Of a stretch of DNA of 64,000 bases, positions 17,587 through 26,775 are shown piece by piece. The DNA comes from CAWFXC01 sp963819735. Its GTDB lineage: Bacteria > Actinomycetota > Acidimicrobiia > IMCC26256 > DASPTH01. The notes under the pieces were generated by a model, which worked only from the letters and a program-made list of their open reading frames with translations, was not told the origin of the DNA and made no database searches. Position 1 is the stretch's first letter; every line of letters begins with the position of its first letter. A program made the position numbers and the translations under genes. Location of the stretch: positions 2,232,001-2,296,000 of the forward strand of contig CAWFXC010000001.1 of assembly GCA_963819735.1 (NCBI GenBank), read 5' to 3'.

Positions 17587-18563
17587 TCGAGCGGTACCGC
17601 GCCGCCGGTCGGATCGGCGACCAGGTACACGCGGTCGCCCACGTCGGGCACGTGCTCGGCGTCGAGCGGCACCTTCACCTGCACCGAGTCTGCCGGCACC
17701 GGATCGCCGCCGGGAACCGCGACGTCGAGCAGGAAGTGATCGCGCCGGAACGCGCGCATGGTCACGGGCCCGGCGACCGCGCGCTCGGTGCCATCGGGCA
17801 CGAGTCGCAACGAATCGGGCCGCACCGCGAGCACACCACCGCCGAACGCGCGCGTCACGTTCCAACCGAGGAACCGCGCGACGAAGGCATTGGCCGGGCG
17901 GCGCCAGACCTCGGTCGGCGTGCCCACCTGCTCCACCTTTCCCTCGTGCATCACGACGAGGCGGTCGGCCAGCGCGAACGCCTCGTCGTGGTCGTGAGTC
18001 ACGAACAGGATGGACAGCCCGAGGCGTACGAAGAGCGCACGGAGCTCGGTGACCAACCGGTCGCGCAGTGATCTATCGAGGGCGCCGAGCGGCTCGTCGA
18101 GCATGAGCAGGCGCGGCGCGGCCGCCAACGCCCGGGCCAGCGCGACGCGTTGCTGCTCGCCGCCCGACAACTCGGACACACGGCGGTGCTCGAACCCTTC
18201 CATGCCGACGAGTGCCAACGTGGCCCGGGCCCGGGCGTCGACCTCGGCGCGGGGGAGGCGCTGCATCCGCAGCCCGAAGCCGACGTTGGCGAGCACGTCG
18301 CGATGCGGGAAGAGTGCGTGATCCTGGAACATCAGGCCGAACTCGCGACGGTGAGCGGGAACGCCGGCAAGATCGGCGCCGTCCCAGGCCACTCGCCCGG
18401 TCGCGTCGGGCTCTAGCCCCGCGATCGCGCGGAGCAGCGTGCTCTTCCCGCTCCCGCTCGGGCCGAGCACGCAGATGATCTCGCCGTCGGCGATCCGGAG
18501 GTCGACGCGGTCGACGGCGGTGAACGCGCCGTACGCGACCGAGATCTGATCGACGGTGAGCAT
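17583..18563 (-). CDS. thiQ: Thiamin ABC transporter ATPase
   Basis: The 326-residue product starts at ATG 18563, overlapping the thiP stop (TGATG). It contains Walker A GPSGSGKST, Q-loop MFQDHALFPHRDV, signature LSGGEQQRVALARAL, Walker B LLMLDEPLGALD and the His switch VTHDHDEA. After about residue 235 a TOBE-like regulatory domain follows (VRPDSLRLVPDG). The function as thiamin importer ATPase rests on the TPP riboswitch and thiN in the same operon; by sequence alone it is a generic spermidine/iron/thiamin-class ATPase. Confidence 0.85.
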   Translation of the reverse strand: MLTVDQISVAYGAFTAVDRVDLRIADGEIICVLGPSGSGKSTLLRAIAGLEPDATGRVAWDGADLAGVPAHRREFGLMFQDHALFPHRDVLANVGFGLRMQRLPRAEVDARARATLALVGMEGFEHRRVSELSGGEQQRVALARALAAAPRLLMLDEPLGALDRSLRDRLVTELRALFVRLGLSILFVTHDHDEAFALADRLVVMHEGKVEQVGTPTEVWRRPANAFVARFLGWNVTRAFGGGVLAVRPDSLRLVPDGTERAVAGPVTMRAFRRDHFLLDVAVPGGDPVPADSVQVKVPLDAEHVPDVGDRVYLVADPTGGAVPLD

Positions 18564-20209
18564 CAGAAGCTGCCGACCGAACCGACGCGGACCCGTTCGA
18601 TGGCGAGGATCGCAACTGCGGTCAGCGCCATCAGGATCACGCTGGCGGCCATCGCGCTGCCGAAGTTCAACGGGCCGGGTTGACCGAGCAGGCGGTAGAT
18701 CACCACCGGCAGCGTCGGGGCGTCGGGGCGCACGATGAACAGCGTCGCGCCGAACTCGCCCAGCGAGATCGCGAACGCGAATCCCGCGGCGACGAGCGCG
18801 GCGCGGGCGACGATCGGCAGGTCGACCTCGCGCCACACCTTCGCGGGTGATGCGCCGAGGGTCGCCGCGACCTCGCGGAGGCGGGGATCGATCGCCCGCA
18901 GCACCGGTGTCATGGTCCGCACCACGAACGGGATCGCGACGAGGGCCTGCGCGATCGGGATCAGGTACTGCGAACCGCGGAGATCGAACGGGGGGTGGTC
19001 GAGCGCGATCAGGAATCCGAACCCCACCGTGACCGCCGAGACCCCGAGTGGGAGCGACAGCCCGACGTCGAGCGCGCGGCTCCGACGCGACGCGAGCGCG
19101 AACGCTCCGCAGCCCCCGACCACCACCGCGATCACGGTGGCCATCGCCGCGAACCGCAGCGAGTTGGCGATGGCGTCGACCGGCGCCACGAACGACGTGC
19201 TCCCGCGATGGATGGCGTTGAGCGCCCGGTAGAAACCGAAACCGTACCCACCCGGTGGATGGAACGACCGCTCGACGAGCACGAGCAGGGGAACGCCCAG
19301 CAGCGCGGCCATCACCAGGAGGTTCGTTGCCAGCAGCACCCGCGCGCCCGTGGTGCGCGGCCGGCGAACCGTCTCTGTGGCCGCGCGTAGCCGCAGCGCC
19401 GCGTTGCGGCGTCCTTCGATCCGGCCGGTGACGAGGAGCAGCACGACGATCGCGACGAGTTGGACGATCGTGAGCGCGGCAGCAAGCGGCAGGTTGAGGA
19501 GCTGCGCGGTCTGGCGGTAGATCTCGGTCTCCAGGGTGGAGTAACGCGAACCGCCGAGGATGAGGATCACGCCGAACGACGTGAAGGTGAAGAGGAACAC
19601 GATCGCGGCGGCCGCCCCGATCGCCGGCCGCAGTGCGGGGAGCGTGACCTCGCGGAACGCGCGCCACCGGCTGGCGCCGAGCATGCGTGCCGCCTCCTCC
19701 TGGCGCGGGTCGAGGTGCGCCCAGAGGCCGCCGACGGTGCGGACGACCACCGCATAGTTGAAGAAGACGTGCGCGATCAGGATCGCCCAGACGGTCTCGT
19801 CGAGCCCCAAACCGGCGAGCGGGCCACCGGGGCCGAGCAGGCTGACGAACGCGGACCCGACCACTACGGTCGGGAGCACGAAGGGCACGGTGATGAGCGC
19901 GCGCACGACCCGCCGTCCCGGGAACTCGTAACGCGCCAGCACGTAGGCGCCCGGGAGCGCGATGGCGACGGTGAGCAAGGTCGAGACCGCGGCCTGCCAG
20001 ACCGTGAACCACGCGATGTGGCGCAGCGAGGCGTCGGTCGCGACGCGAGCGACCGGATCGAGGTCGAGCCGCCAATCCGGGGCGAGGCCGCGCCCCACGA
20101 TCGACACGACGGGGTACACGAAGAACACCGCGAGGAATGCGAGCGGGACGACGGCGAACAGCACGCGCGCGGTGCGGCCGGGCGCGCCCGACCAGGGAGG
20201 TGACGTCAC
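18563..20209 (-). CDS. thiP: Thiamin ABC transporter permease (fused, two halves)
   Basis: The 548-residue product carries two homologous permease halves, as in ThiP and FbpB. The EAA loops are EEAARMLGASRWRAFREV in the first half and REVAATLGASPAKVWREV in the second, each docking to the ATPase. About 12 membrane helices are visible. The start is GTG 20209; an SD (GGCGAGG-like) lies at the end of the upstream gene, 19 bases away. It is in the operon thiN-thiB-thiP-thiQ. Confidence 0.87.
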   Translation of the reverse strand: MTSPPWSGAPGRTARVLFAVVPLAFLAVFFVYPVVSIVGRGLAPDWRLDLDPVARVATDASLRHIAWFTVWQAAVSTLLTVAIALPGAYVLARYEFPGRRVVRALITVPFVLPTVVVGSAFVSLLGPGGPLAGLGLDETVWAILIAHVFFNYAVVVRTVGGLWAHLDPRQEEAARMLGASRWRAFREVTLPALRPAIGAAAAIVFLFTFTSFGVILILGGSRYSTLETEIYRQTAQLLNLPLAAALTIVQLVAIVVLLLVTGRIEGRRNAALRLRAATETVRRPRTTGARVLLATNLLVMAALLGVPLLVLVERSFHPPGGYGFGFYRALNAIHRGSTSFVAPVDAIANSLRFAAMATVIAVVVGGCGAFALASRRSRALDVGLSLPLGVSAVTVGFGFLIALDHPPFDLRGSQYLIPIAQALVAIPFVVRTMTPVLRAIDPRLREVAATLGASPAKVWREVDLPIVARAALVAAGFAFAISLGEFGATLFIVRPDAPTLPVVIYRLLGQPGPLNFGSAMAASVILMALTAVAILAIERVRVGSVGSF

Positions 20210-20228
20210 CGCCGTCTCACGGGCGAGG

Positions 20229-21302
20229 TCACCGCAACACGGTATCGTTCCACTGCTCGATCCACGCGTCGCGCTTGGCGCCGATCTCCTTCGCCGGCAA
20301 CGACAGCGGATCTGCCGCCACCTGGGCGAACTTCGTGAAGACCGCGGGCAGCTTCGTGCCCGTCACCACGGGGAACACGAACATCTGGAGGGGCACGTCC
20401 TGCTGGAACTTCGGCGTGAGCATGAAGTCGACGAGCTTGCGCGCCGCCGCGGGATGGTCGGTGCCGTGCAGCACGCCCGCGAACTCCACCTGCTTGAAGC
20501 ACGAGTCGAGCATCGTGCCCACGGGCGACGTCTTGGGTTGGGGCTTCGCGTAGTAGACCGCCGCGGGCGGGCTCGACGCGTACGACACCACGAGTGGGTA
20601 CTTGCCGGGGTTGGCGCCCTGCGTGAAGTCGCCGTCGTACGCGCTCTCCCAACCGTCGTCGACCTTCACGCCGTTGTTGCGCAGCTTCTTCCAGTAGGCC
20701 TGCCAACCATTGGTGCCGAACTTCGCAATGGTCGCGAGCTGGAACGCGAGCCCGGGCGACGACGTCGCCGGATTCTCGACCACGAGCAGCCCCTTGTACG
20801 CGGGCTTGGTGAGATCGGCGAGCGTCGTGGGCACCGCCAGTTTCCGACTGGCGAACCAGTCCTTGTCGTAGTTGATGCACACGTCGCCGTGGTCGATCGG
20901 CGTGAGCCGACGCGTCGGGTCGAGTTGGTATTCGCGCGGCACGTTGTCGAGGCCGACCGCTTCGTACCGGTCGAAGATGCCGGCGGTGAGCGCCCGACTG
21001 AGGAACGTATTGTCGACGCCGAAGAACACGTCGCCGAGCGGGTTCGACTTCGTGAGGATCGCCTGGTTCAGCGCCGCACCGGCGTCGCCTTCCTGGAGGA
21101 TCTTCACCTTGATGCCGGTCTGCTTCGTGAACGCGGCCATGACCGACTTCGAGGCCGCGAACGAGTCGTGGGTGACGAGGGTGATGGTGGTGTCGGCGGC
21201 GGTGGCCGCGCCGGCGGGTGCCCCGGTGGCCGACACGCCGACCGCGGCGCCGACGACGAGCAGCGCGGTGAACACGACGAGGGAACGAGCGGAGCGACGC
21301 AT
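20229..21302 (-). CDS. thiB: Thiamin-binding ABC transporter substrate-binding protein
   Basis: The 357-residue product has a cleavable signal peptide (RRSARSLVVFTALLVVG, cleavage near AGAATAAD). The mature part starts TITLVTHDSFAASKSVMAAF, which is the ThiB-type N-terminus, and contains LGDVFFGVDNTFLSRAL and HGDVCINYDKDWF. It captures thiamin outside the membrane and delivers it to ThiP. The ATG overlaps the thiN stop (TGATG). Confidence 0.88.
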   Translation of the reverse strand: MRRSARSLVVFTALLVVGAAVGVSATGAPAGAATAADTTITLVTHDSFAASKSVMAAFTKQTGIKVKILQEGDAGAALNQAILTKSNPLGDVFFGVDNTFLSRALTAGIFDRYEAVGLDNVPREYQLDPTRRLTPIDHGDVCINYDKDWFASRKLAVPTTLADLTKPAYKGLLVVENPATSSPGLAFQLATIAKFGTNGWQAYWKKLRNNGVKVDDGWESAYDGDFTQGANPGKYPLVVSYASSPPAAVYYAKPQPKTSPVGTMLDSCFKQVEFAGVLHGTDHPAAARKLVDFMLTPKFQQDVPLQMFVFPVVTGTKLPAVFTKFAQVAADPLSLPAKEIGAKRDAWIEQWNDTVLR

Positions 21303-21982
21303 CAGGCGTCCTTTCGGGCGTTGGGGAGGACGGCGAGGACGACTCCCCGTTCGAGGCTGACGTGGGCGTCGGGAACGCGGAACTCGTTGCTCACACCCCG
21401 GGTCGAACCGGGGGCGAGCGTCTCCCGGTGCAGGGGATAACGGAGCCCGGCGGTCTCGACGCCTACCGCGGGGCCGCCGAGGGGGAGCAGTGAGCACAGG
21501 TCGCCGACGCGACCGTGGAGCACCGCCGCATCGCGGACGACCACCACGTCGGCGGAACCGATGCGCGCCTGCACGCGGACGTCGGCGAACTCGGGGGCGG
21601 CGAGCAGGAGCGCATTCGCAAGGAAGTGGTCGAGGCGACCTCCGTACCCACCGACCACGAAGACCTCGTGCGCGCCGCGTCCGCGCGCCGCCTGGATCGC
21701 CAGCTCGAGGTCGGTCGCGTCCTTGGCTTCCGGGTGGCGTTCGAGCGTCGCCCCGGCGGCCACCGCGGCGTCGACCGCGGCGGGCGCCGCGGAATCGAAA
21801 TCGCCGACGACGACGTCGACGGGGATACCGAGTGTTTGCGCGTGTTCCACGCCGGAGTCGGCCGCGATCACGACGTCGGCGGTGGGCAGGTCGGCGATCG
21901 AAGCCCGCGACGGAGGATCACCACCGGCGAAGACGAACGCGATCCGCAATTGTCGTGCATCCGGCGAGGCGTCTGGCCCCAT
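21302..21982 (-). CDS. thiN: Thiamin pyrophosphokinase
   Basis: The 226-residue product converts thiamin plus ATP to TPP. It has the TPK catalytic signatures: VVIAADSGVEHA, VVGDFDSAAP, and HPEAKDATDLELA, then GGYGGRLDHFLAN. The start ATG 21982 lies three bases after the riboswitch aptamer, whose last stem strand (GGAGGGA) is also the only SD. First gene of the thiamin uptake operon, it fits imported thiamin being converted straight to the cofactor. Confidence 0.9.
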   Translation of the reverse strand: MGPDASPDARQLRIAFVFAGGDPPSRASIADLPTADVVIAADSGVEHAQTLGIPVDVVVGDFDSAAPAAVDAAVAAGATLERHPEAKDATDLELAIQAARGRGAHEVFVVGGYGGRLDHFLANALLLAAPEFADVRVQARIGSADVVVVRDAAVLHGRVGDLCSLLPLGGPAVGVETAGLRYPLHRETLAPGSTRGVSNEFRVPDAHVSLERGVVLAVLPNARKDA

Positions 21983-21985
21983 GCT

Positions 21986-22077
21986 TCCCTCCGCCGGCAT
22001 TACCCGGTTCAGGTTCAAGGGGTCGGCGACGCGTGACGGTCGCCCTCTCAGCCCGGCTGACCCGAGCTCCCCGGGAT
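21986..22077 (-). promoter_or_regulatory. TPP riboswitch (THI element)
   Basis: Reading the minus strand from 22077 to 21986, the conserved THI box elements appear in order: TCCC closing strand, GGGCTGAGAGGGC, ACCCCTTGAACCTGA, then GGGTAATGCCGGCG, closing in GGAGGGA. The closing strand contains the SD of thiN three to seven bases from its ATG, so TPP binding can hide the ribosome site directly. This is translation-control architecture. It governs the thiN-thiB-thiP-thiQ operon. Confidence 0.95.
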
Positions 22078-22142
22078 TCACTTGTGCTACGCACAGTAGC
22101 GCCGCGGGTTGCGGCACCGGGAAGAGTAAAACGTTCCCCAAC

Positions 22143-22714
22143 ATGCAGACCGACGACGTCGCCCTCGTTCTCGTCCGCCATGGTGAGACCGAGTGGAGCC
22201 GGTCGGGGCGGCACACGTCGTTCACCGATCTTCCACTCACCGAGCACGGCTACGCCGCCGCCCGACCGCTGGCTCGGCGGCTGGCGGAGTTCGGTTTCGT
22301 GCTCGTGCTCACCAGCCCGCGACAGCGCGCGCGGAGACGTGCGCGCTGGCCGGCCTGGCCGACCGGGCCGAGGTCACCGACGATCTCACGGAGTGGAACT
22401 ACGGCGAATACGAGGGGCTCACGACCGACGAGATCCGGCGCGAGGTTCCCGACTGGACCATCTTCTCGCACGGTGCACCGGGTGGCGAGAGCGCCGACGA
22501 CGTCGCCGCCCGCGCCGACCGGTTGATCGCGCGAGTGGTTGCCGCCGGAGGGACCGTCGCCCTGTTCTCCCACGGCCACTTCCTCCGCGTGCTCGGCGCG
22601 CGGTGGATCGGGCTGCCCGCGTCGGCGGGCGCGGGGTTCGGTCTCGACACGGCGACGGTGAGTTGCCTCGGATACGAACGTGAGCAACGGGTGGTGCGGG
22701 TCTGGAACGCGTGA
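22143..22714 (+). pseudogene. Histidine phosphatase (phosphoglycerate mutase-like), frameshifted
   Basis: The first part, from ATG 22143, has the catalytic box ALVLVRHGETEWS and reads to LVLTSPRQRAR. The remainder, in another frame, gives ETCALAGLADRAEVTDDL, WNYGEYEGLT and the second catalytic box LFSHGHFLRVLGARW. One base is missing near 22332-22334 (CGCGCGGAG); adding one G restores a standard 190-residue protein. As read, translation would run into a wrong frame and lose the SHGH histidine. The family removes phosphate from sugars, nucleotides or cofactors. It is divergent from the thiamin operon. Confidence 0.85.
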
Positions 22715-22778
22715 CCGTCGCGGTTGTGGTCGGCCCCGCCGCGCGCTGATTCGCAACCCAACCGGTACGTTTCCGTTC

Positions 22779-23915
22779 GTGGCCACGGTGCGGAGCAAGA
22801 CGGTGACCGACCTCATGGCCCAACATGGTCACGAGCAGGTCGTGTTCGTCGCCGATGCCGAAGTGGGTCTGCGCGCGGTGATCGCCATCCACTCGACCGC
22901 GCTTGGTCCCGCGCTGGGCGGGGTGCGGTTCTGGCACTACGACACCGACACCGAGGCGCTCCTCGATGCGCTGCGCCTCTCCGAGGCGATGTCGCTCAAG
23001 GCTTCGATCGCCGGCCTCCACCAGGGCGGCGGCAAGGCGGTCGTGCGGTGGGACGACCCCGACCGTCCCCGACCGCCCGAGCTGCTCGACGCATTGGGCC
23101 GGGCCATCGACGAGCTCGGGGGGCGCTACCTCGCGGCGGAGGATGTCGGCGCGACCCCCGCCGACATGAACGGCCTGGCCCGCGTCACACCGTGGGTCAC
23201 CGGCGTCGACGAGGCCATGGGCGGCTCGGGCGATCCGTCACCGGTCACCGCGTTCGGCGTGGCGCGGGCGATGCGCGCGGTGTGCCGCGAGCTCGACGGT
23301 GATCCCACGCTCCGCGGGCGCGCCGTCGTCGTGCAGGGCGCCGGGCACGTCGGCGCCCATCTGGCGCGCCTGCTCGCTGCCGAAGGCGCGCACGTCACCA
23401 TCGCCGATCTGCACGCGTCGCGCGCCGAACAGCTGGCCGCGGCGATCGGCGGCGTCGCCATCGATGCCGACGCCGCGCTCGGCGCGGCATGCGACATCCT
23501 GGCGCCGTGCGCGCTCGGTCAGGTGTTCGACGACACGACGATTCCCCGATTGCGCTGTCGCGCCATCGTCGGCGCGGCGAACAATCAGCTCGCGGGTCCC
23601 GCGCTCGATACCGCGCTCGTGGCGCGAGGGATTCTCTACGCGCCCGACTTCGTGGTGAACGCGGGCGGCATCATCAACATCGCCGAGGAGTTCGTCGGCT
23701 ACGACCGCGACCGCGCGCTGGCGCGCGCCGCCGGCATCGAGGCCACCACGACCGAGGTGTTCCGCTTCGCGCGGGAGCACCGCCTCACCACCACCCGGGC
23801 GGCGGAATCGCTCGCCCAACGCCGCATCGCCGAGGAAGGCGCCGGTCGTCGTTGGCAACCCGGCGATCCCGCGGCGTGGACGAACGGCGAACCCCTCCGG
23901 CAGTTGCGTCCCTGA
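22779..23915 (+). CDS. Leu/Val/Phe-type amino acid dehydrogenase
   Basis: The 378-residue product catalyses NAD-dependent oxidative deamination of an amino acid. The N-terminal domain has GPALGGVRFWHY and the catalytic Lys in HQGGGKAVVRW, then the Asp-containing AAEDVGATPADM. The Rossmann domain has VVVQGAGHVGAHLARLL and ends ADLHASRAE, suggesting NAD. APDFVVNAGGIINIAEE is the conserved C-terminal box. The GTG start at 22779 gives the usual N-terminal length; ATG 22815 would remove part of the first helix. Choice among Leu, Val and Phe cannot be made by eye. Confidence 0.88.
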   Translation: MATVRSKTVTDLMAQHGHEQVVFVADAEVGLRAVIAIHSTALGPALGGVRFWHYDTDTEALLDALRLSEAMSLKASIAGLHQGGGKAVVRWDDPDRPRPPELLDALGRAIDELGGRYLAAEDVGATPADMNGLARVTPWVTGVDEAMGGSGDPSPVTAFGVARAMRAVCRELDGDPTLRGRAVVVQGAGHVGAHLARLLAAEGAHVTIADLHASRAEQLAAAIGGVAIDADAALGAACDILAPCALGQVFDDTTIPRLRCRAIVGAANNQLAGPALDTALVARGILYAPDFVVNAGGIINIAEEFVGYDRDRALARAAGIEATTTEVFRFAREHRLTTTRAAESLAQRRIAEEGAGRRWQPGDPAAWTNGEPLRQLRP

Positions 23916-23920
23916 CCCCA

Positions 23921-25165
23921 CTACCGCATGTTGCCGGTGTGCCCCAGTGAGTAGCGGCCGGGCTGCGGCCACACGGTGAGACCGTGCGGTTCGGTGCCGA
24001 CCGGGATCTTGATGACCGCACCGGTGTTGGTGTCGAACGCGTACACGACGTTGTCGTAGCGCCCGCTGAGCCACAGGACCGTTCCGTCGGCGCTCACGTT
24101 GCCCATGTCGGGGCTACCGCCCCCGGGGATCGGCCAGGTGGCGACGACCTTCTTGGTCGCGAAATCGAGCACCGAGACGCTGCCGGGCCCGTTGGGCGGG
24201 CCCCCGACCTTCGAGCTCCCGCGGTTCGCGATGTAGAGCTTGGTGCCGTCGCGGCTCGGGTAGAGGCCGTGGGTCCCGATGCCGGTGGGGATGAAGCCGG
24301 TCTCGGTGAAGGAGTTCGGGTCGATCGTGTACACGCCGCCGCGCATCATCTCGGCCACGTAGAACGTGCTGCCGTCGGGCGAGCTGCGGATGTCCTGGGG
24401 CATCCCGCCCTGGCTGAGCTTGAGGTAACCGACGACCGTGCGGTTGACGATGTCGATCTTGACCAGGCTGCCCTGGAACTCGCAGGTGAAGATGGCGTAG
24501 CGGCCGTCGATGGTGAAGTCGGCGTGGTTCACTCCCGAACAATCGGGCACGTCGAGCGAGCTCTCGACCGCCATCGTGTGCGGGTCGAGGAAGTCGAGCC
24601 GCTTGCGCGCCTCGGCGACGTTGATCGCGTACTTGCCGTCGGGGGTGAAGTACATGTTGTAGGGATCGTCGACCTTGATCGGCTCGCCCGGCTTGCCGGT
24701 GAGCGGGTCGATCGGCGTGAGCGAACCGTCCGACGTGCCTTCCGCGTTGTTGGTGACCCACAGCGTCTTCAGGTCGTACGACGGCACGACGTGTTGCGGG
24801 TTGAGGCCGACGGGAAAGGTGTCGACCACCTTGAAGGTCTTCGGATCGATCACCGAGACCGTGTTCGACGCGTGATTGGGCACGTACACGCGCGTCAACG
24901 CGCCCTTCGTCGCCGGGCTGAACATGTTCACTCCGGCGTCGCTGTAGATGTTGTTCGGATCAGTGACCGGCGGCATGCCCGGGATCGTGTCGATCCTGCG
25001 GGCGGGCGCGGTGCTCGGCGTGGTGCTGCCCTGCGTGGTCGAACCGGGCGCCGTCGTCGTGGTCTGCGCCTGGTCGGAGCCACCGCCGCTGCACGCCGCG
25101 GCGACGATGCCGACGGCCATCACCGCGATCACGAGACGGTGGGTGCGGGGACGCGAACGGGACAC
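23921..25165 (-). CDS. Lipoprotein with YVTN/beta-propeller repeats
   Basis: The 414-residue product has a lipoprotein signal (RLVIAVMAVGIVAAAC, Cys about residue 25), a Thr/Ser/Gln linker to about 55, then a seven-bladed propeller with YVTN-type repeats: VYVPNHASNTVSVIDPKTFK, LWVTNNAEGTSDGSLTPID, LYIANRGSSKVGG. No enzymatic residues are evident. Such surface propellers act in protein or cell contacts or as quinoprotein-like scaffolds. Its stop lies five bases from the stop of the convergent dehydrogenase. Confidence 0.8.
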   Translation of the reverse strand: MSRSRPRTHRLVIAVMAVGIVAAACSGGGSDQAQTTTTAPGSTTQGSTTPSTAPARRIDTIPGMPPVTDPNNIYSDAGVNMFSPATKGALTRVYVPNHASNTVSVIDPKTFKVVDTFPVGLNPQHVVPSYDLKTLWVTNNAEGTSDGSLTPIDPLTGKPGEPIKVDDPYNMYFTPDGKYAINVAEARKRLDFLDPHTMAVESSLDVPDCSGVNHADFTIDGRYAIFTCEFQGSLVKIDIVNRTVVGYLKLSQGGMPQDIRSSPDGSTFYVAEMMRGGVYTIDPNSFTETGFIPTGIGTHGLYPSRDGTKLYIANRGSSKVGGPPNGPGSVSVLDFATKKVVATWPIPGGGSPDMGNVSADGTVLWLSGRYDNVVYAFDTNTGAVIKIPVGTEPHGLTVWPQPGRYSLGHTGNMR

Positions 25166-25324
25166 GGGAACCTTTCGAGCGCGGCAGCGCTCGCCGACAA
25201 CCGGGGCGAACGGCAGACTACGCGGAGCACCCTCTGGCGCCGGGGCACCCCTCCACCGTGAGAGGCCGGTCAGAACGGGATGTGAGCGAAGTCCGAGGCG
25301 GGTCGGAAGTGGGTTGGCGCTGGG

Positions 25325-26018
25325 TCAGAGCCGGTCGAGGATGGCGGCCAGCTCGGCGGGGCGGCTGATCATGGCCATGTGGCCGGCGTCGAGGTCGACG
25401 ACGTCGGCGCCCCCGAGGTTGGCCACGAACCGGTCCTGCTTCGCCGGCACCACGATCAGGTCCCTGGAGCAGCCGGACCCAGGTCCGGGGGATGTCGGCC
25501 GGCATGCGGTGGAGATCCATGGGTTCGTAGACGACGCGCGGCGCTTCGGGGATGAGCAGGGACACCGTGAACCCGATTTGTTCATCATTCATGTCGTTGC
25601 AGAAGACGTCGCGGGCGATCTCGGGCGGCAGGGGCGCCAACACCGTGTCGGGGTCGTTGCCGTCGCTCAGCGCCTGCACCTCGGGGTCGAGAGTGTCGTA
25701 GGTGCTCTCGCCGTCGCGCGGCACCGTGCACGAGACGAAGACGAGCCGTCGAATCCGGTCCGGTAGCCGGGCCGCGACCCCTGGGATGGTGAGGCCGGCC
25801 AGCGAGTGACCGACGAGCACGACGTCGTCGAGACCGGCCGCCTCGATGTCGCGCACCGCCGAGTCGACGAAATCACCGATCGTCAACGACGTGAGGTCGG
25901 CCGGGTGGCGACCGCGGCCGGGGAGATCGAGCGCCAGGGCGGGGGTCGACAGAAAGGGCAGCATCGGATCCCAGCACTCGGCCCCCAGGCCGCCACCGTG
26001 CACCAGCACCAGGGTCAT
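25325..26018 (-). pseudogene. Alpha/beta hydrolase, frameshifted
   Basis: From ATG 26018 the protein reads TLVLVHGGGLGAECW with nucleophile Ser in LVGHSLAGLTIPG, up to TWVRLLQ. There the frame changes: the next frame gives DLIVVPAKQDRF and the catalytic His in DLDAGHMAMISRP, ending at 25325. Removing one base from the GGG (25462-25464 on the plus strand) restores a 230-residue esterase of the MenH/salicylate-esterase group. As read, the C-terminal catalytic His is lost. It follows the NUDIX gene by seven bases. Confidence 0.85.
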
Positions 26019-26025
26019 GACGTGG

Positions 26026-26721
26026 TCACCGGCTTCGCTCCAGTCTCCAGCCGTCCTCCAACATGAGGAGGCGATTGCGCGGGCCCGGCCGGTCGACGTC
26101 GAGGTCCTCATAGCCCGCGTCGCCGGCCCACATCGACGCGATCCCGCCGGCGACCCGGGCGATCTGGGTGACGTAGATCTCGGGTTCGTGGCTCCGTGCC
26201 GTCGCCAGCGCGTCGTCGACGCCGGCCGACTCCGCGAGCATCAGCAGGGTCATCCAGGTCGGTGGGATCAGCTCGATCTCGCCGAGGTCGCGACGGCGCA
26301 TCGCCTCCGCCGGTCGGATCCAGATGTGCTCGTGGATCTCGCCGTCGTCGATCACGACGTTGCCCTCCGGGGCCCGGGCCATGAAGAACCAGGTGGCGAA
26401 CCGGCGCGGCGCCATCGGTCCCGGGGTCCAGTGCGCGAACCACACCATGCTCTCGACGTCGACGGTGAGCGCCGCTTCCTCCATGGCTTCGCGCACCGTG
26501 GCGTTGCGAGCCGCCGCGAGCACGGCATCGTCGTCGTCGACCGCCGCGCCGCCGGGGAAGTCCTCCGGGTCGATCCGACCGCCGGGAAACACCCACGCAC
26601 CACCGGCGAAGGCGAGCTTCGAGTTGCGCCGCAGCATGAGCGTCTCGAGCCCATCGGGCGCGTCGCGCAGCAGCACCACGGTCGCGGCGGGGATCGCCGG
26701 TGCGAGCGGTGCGTCGGTCAC
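26026..26721 (-). CDS. NUDIX hydrolase
   Basis: The 231-residue product starts at GTG 26721. It contains a NUDIX-like box: GGAWVFPGGRIDPED, a spacer of about 25 residues, then VREAMEEAALTVDVE, the longer-spaced form seen in RNF/NUDT19-type (CoA diphosphatase-like) proteins. The second half has HWTPGPMAPRRFATWFF, also typical of that subgroup. It should cleave nucleoside diphosphate compounds, perhaps CoA derivatives. It is divergent from the aldo/keto reductase and upstream of the hydrolase gene. Confidence 0.85.
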   Translation of the reverse strand: MTDAPLAPAIPAATVVLLRDAPDGLETLMLRRNSKLAFAGGAWVFPGGRIDPEDFPGGAAVDDDDAVLAAARNATVREAMEEAALTVDVESMVWFAHWTPGPMAPRRFATWFFMARAPEGNVVIDDGEIHEHIWIRPAEAMRRRDLGEIELIPPTWMTLLMLAESAGVDDALATARSHEPEIYVTQIARVAGGIASMWAGDAGYEDLDVDRPGPRNRLLMLEDGWRLERSR

Positions 26722-26775
26722 GTGGTCGACCCTATCGGGACCCGGCGACCGCCGCGGCAGCGGTACCGTCAGGTC

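Noticed and set aside
15796..17865. A 689-codon minus-strand reading frame
   Set aside because: It lies opposite the glutaminase fusion and has no conserved motifs.
17583..20075. One very long minus-strand reading frame that would fuse ThiQ to 500 further residues
   Set aside because: The upstream part is Arg/Pro-rich shadow of thiP; the ATPase begins at ATG 18563 and thiP has its own conserved frame.
21980..22090. CRISPR or terminator for the hairpins in front of thiN
   Set aside because: The conserved THI elements are present in order, which identifies a TPP riboswitch.
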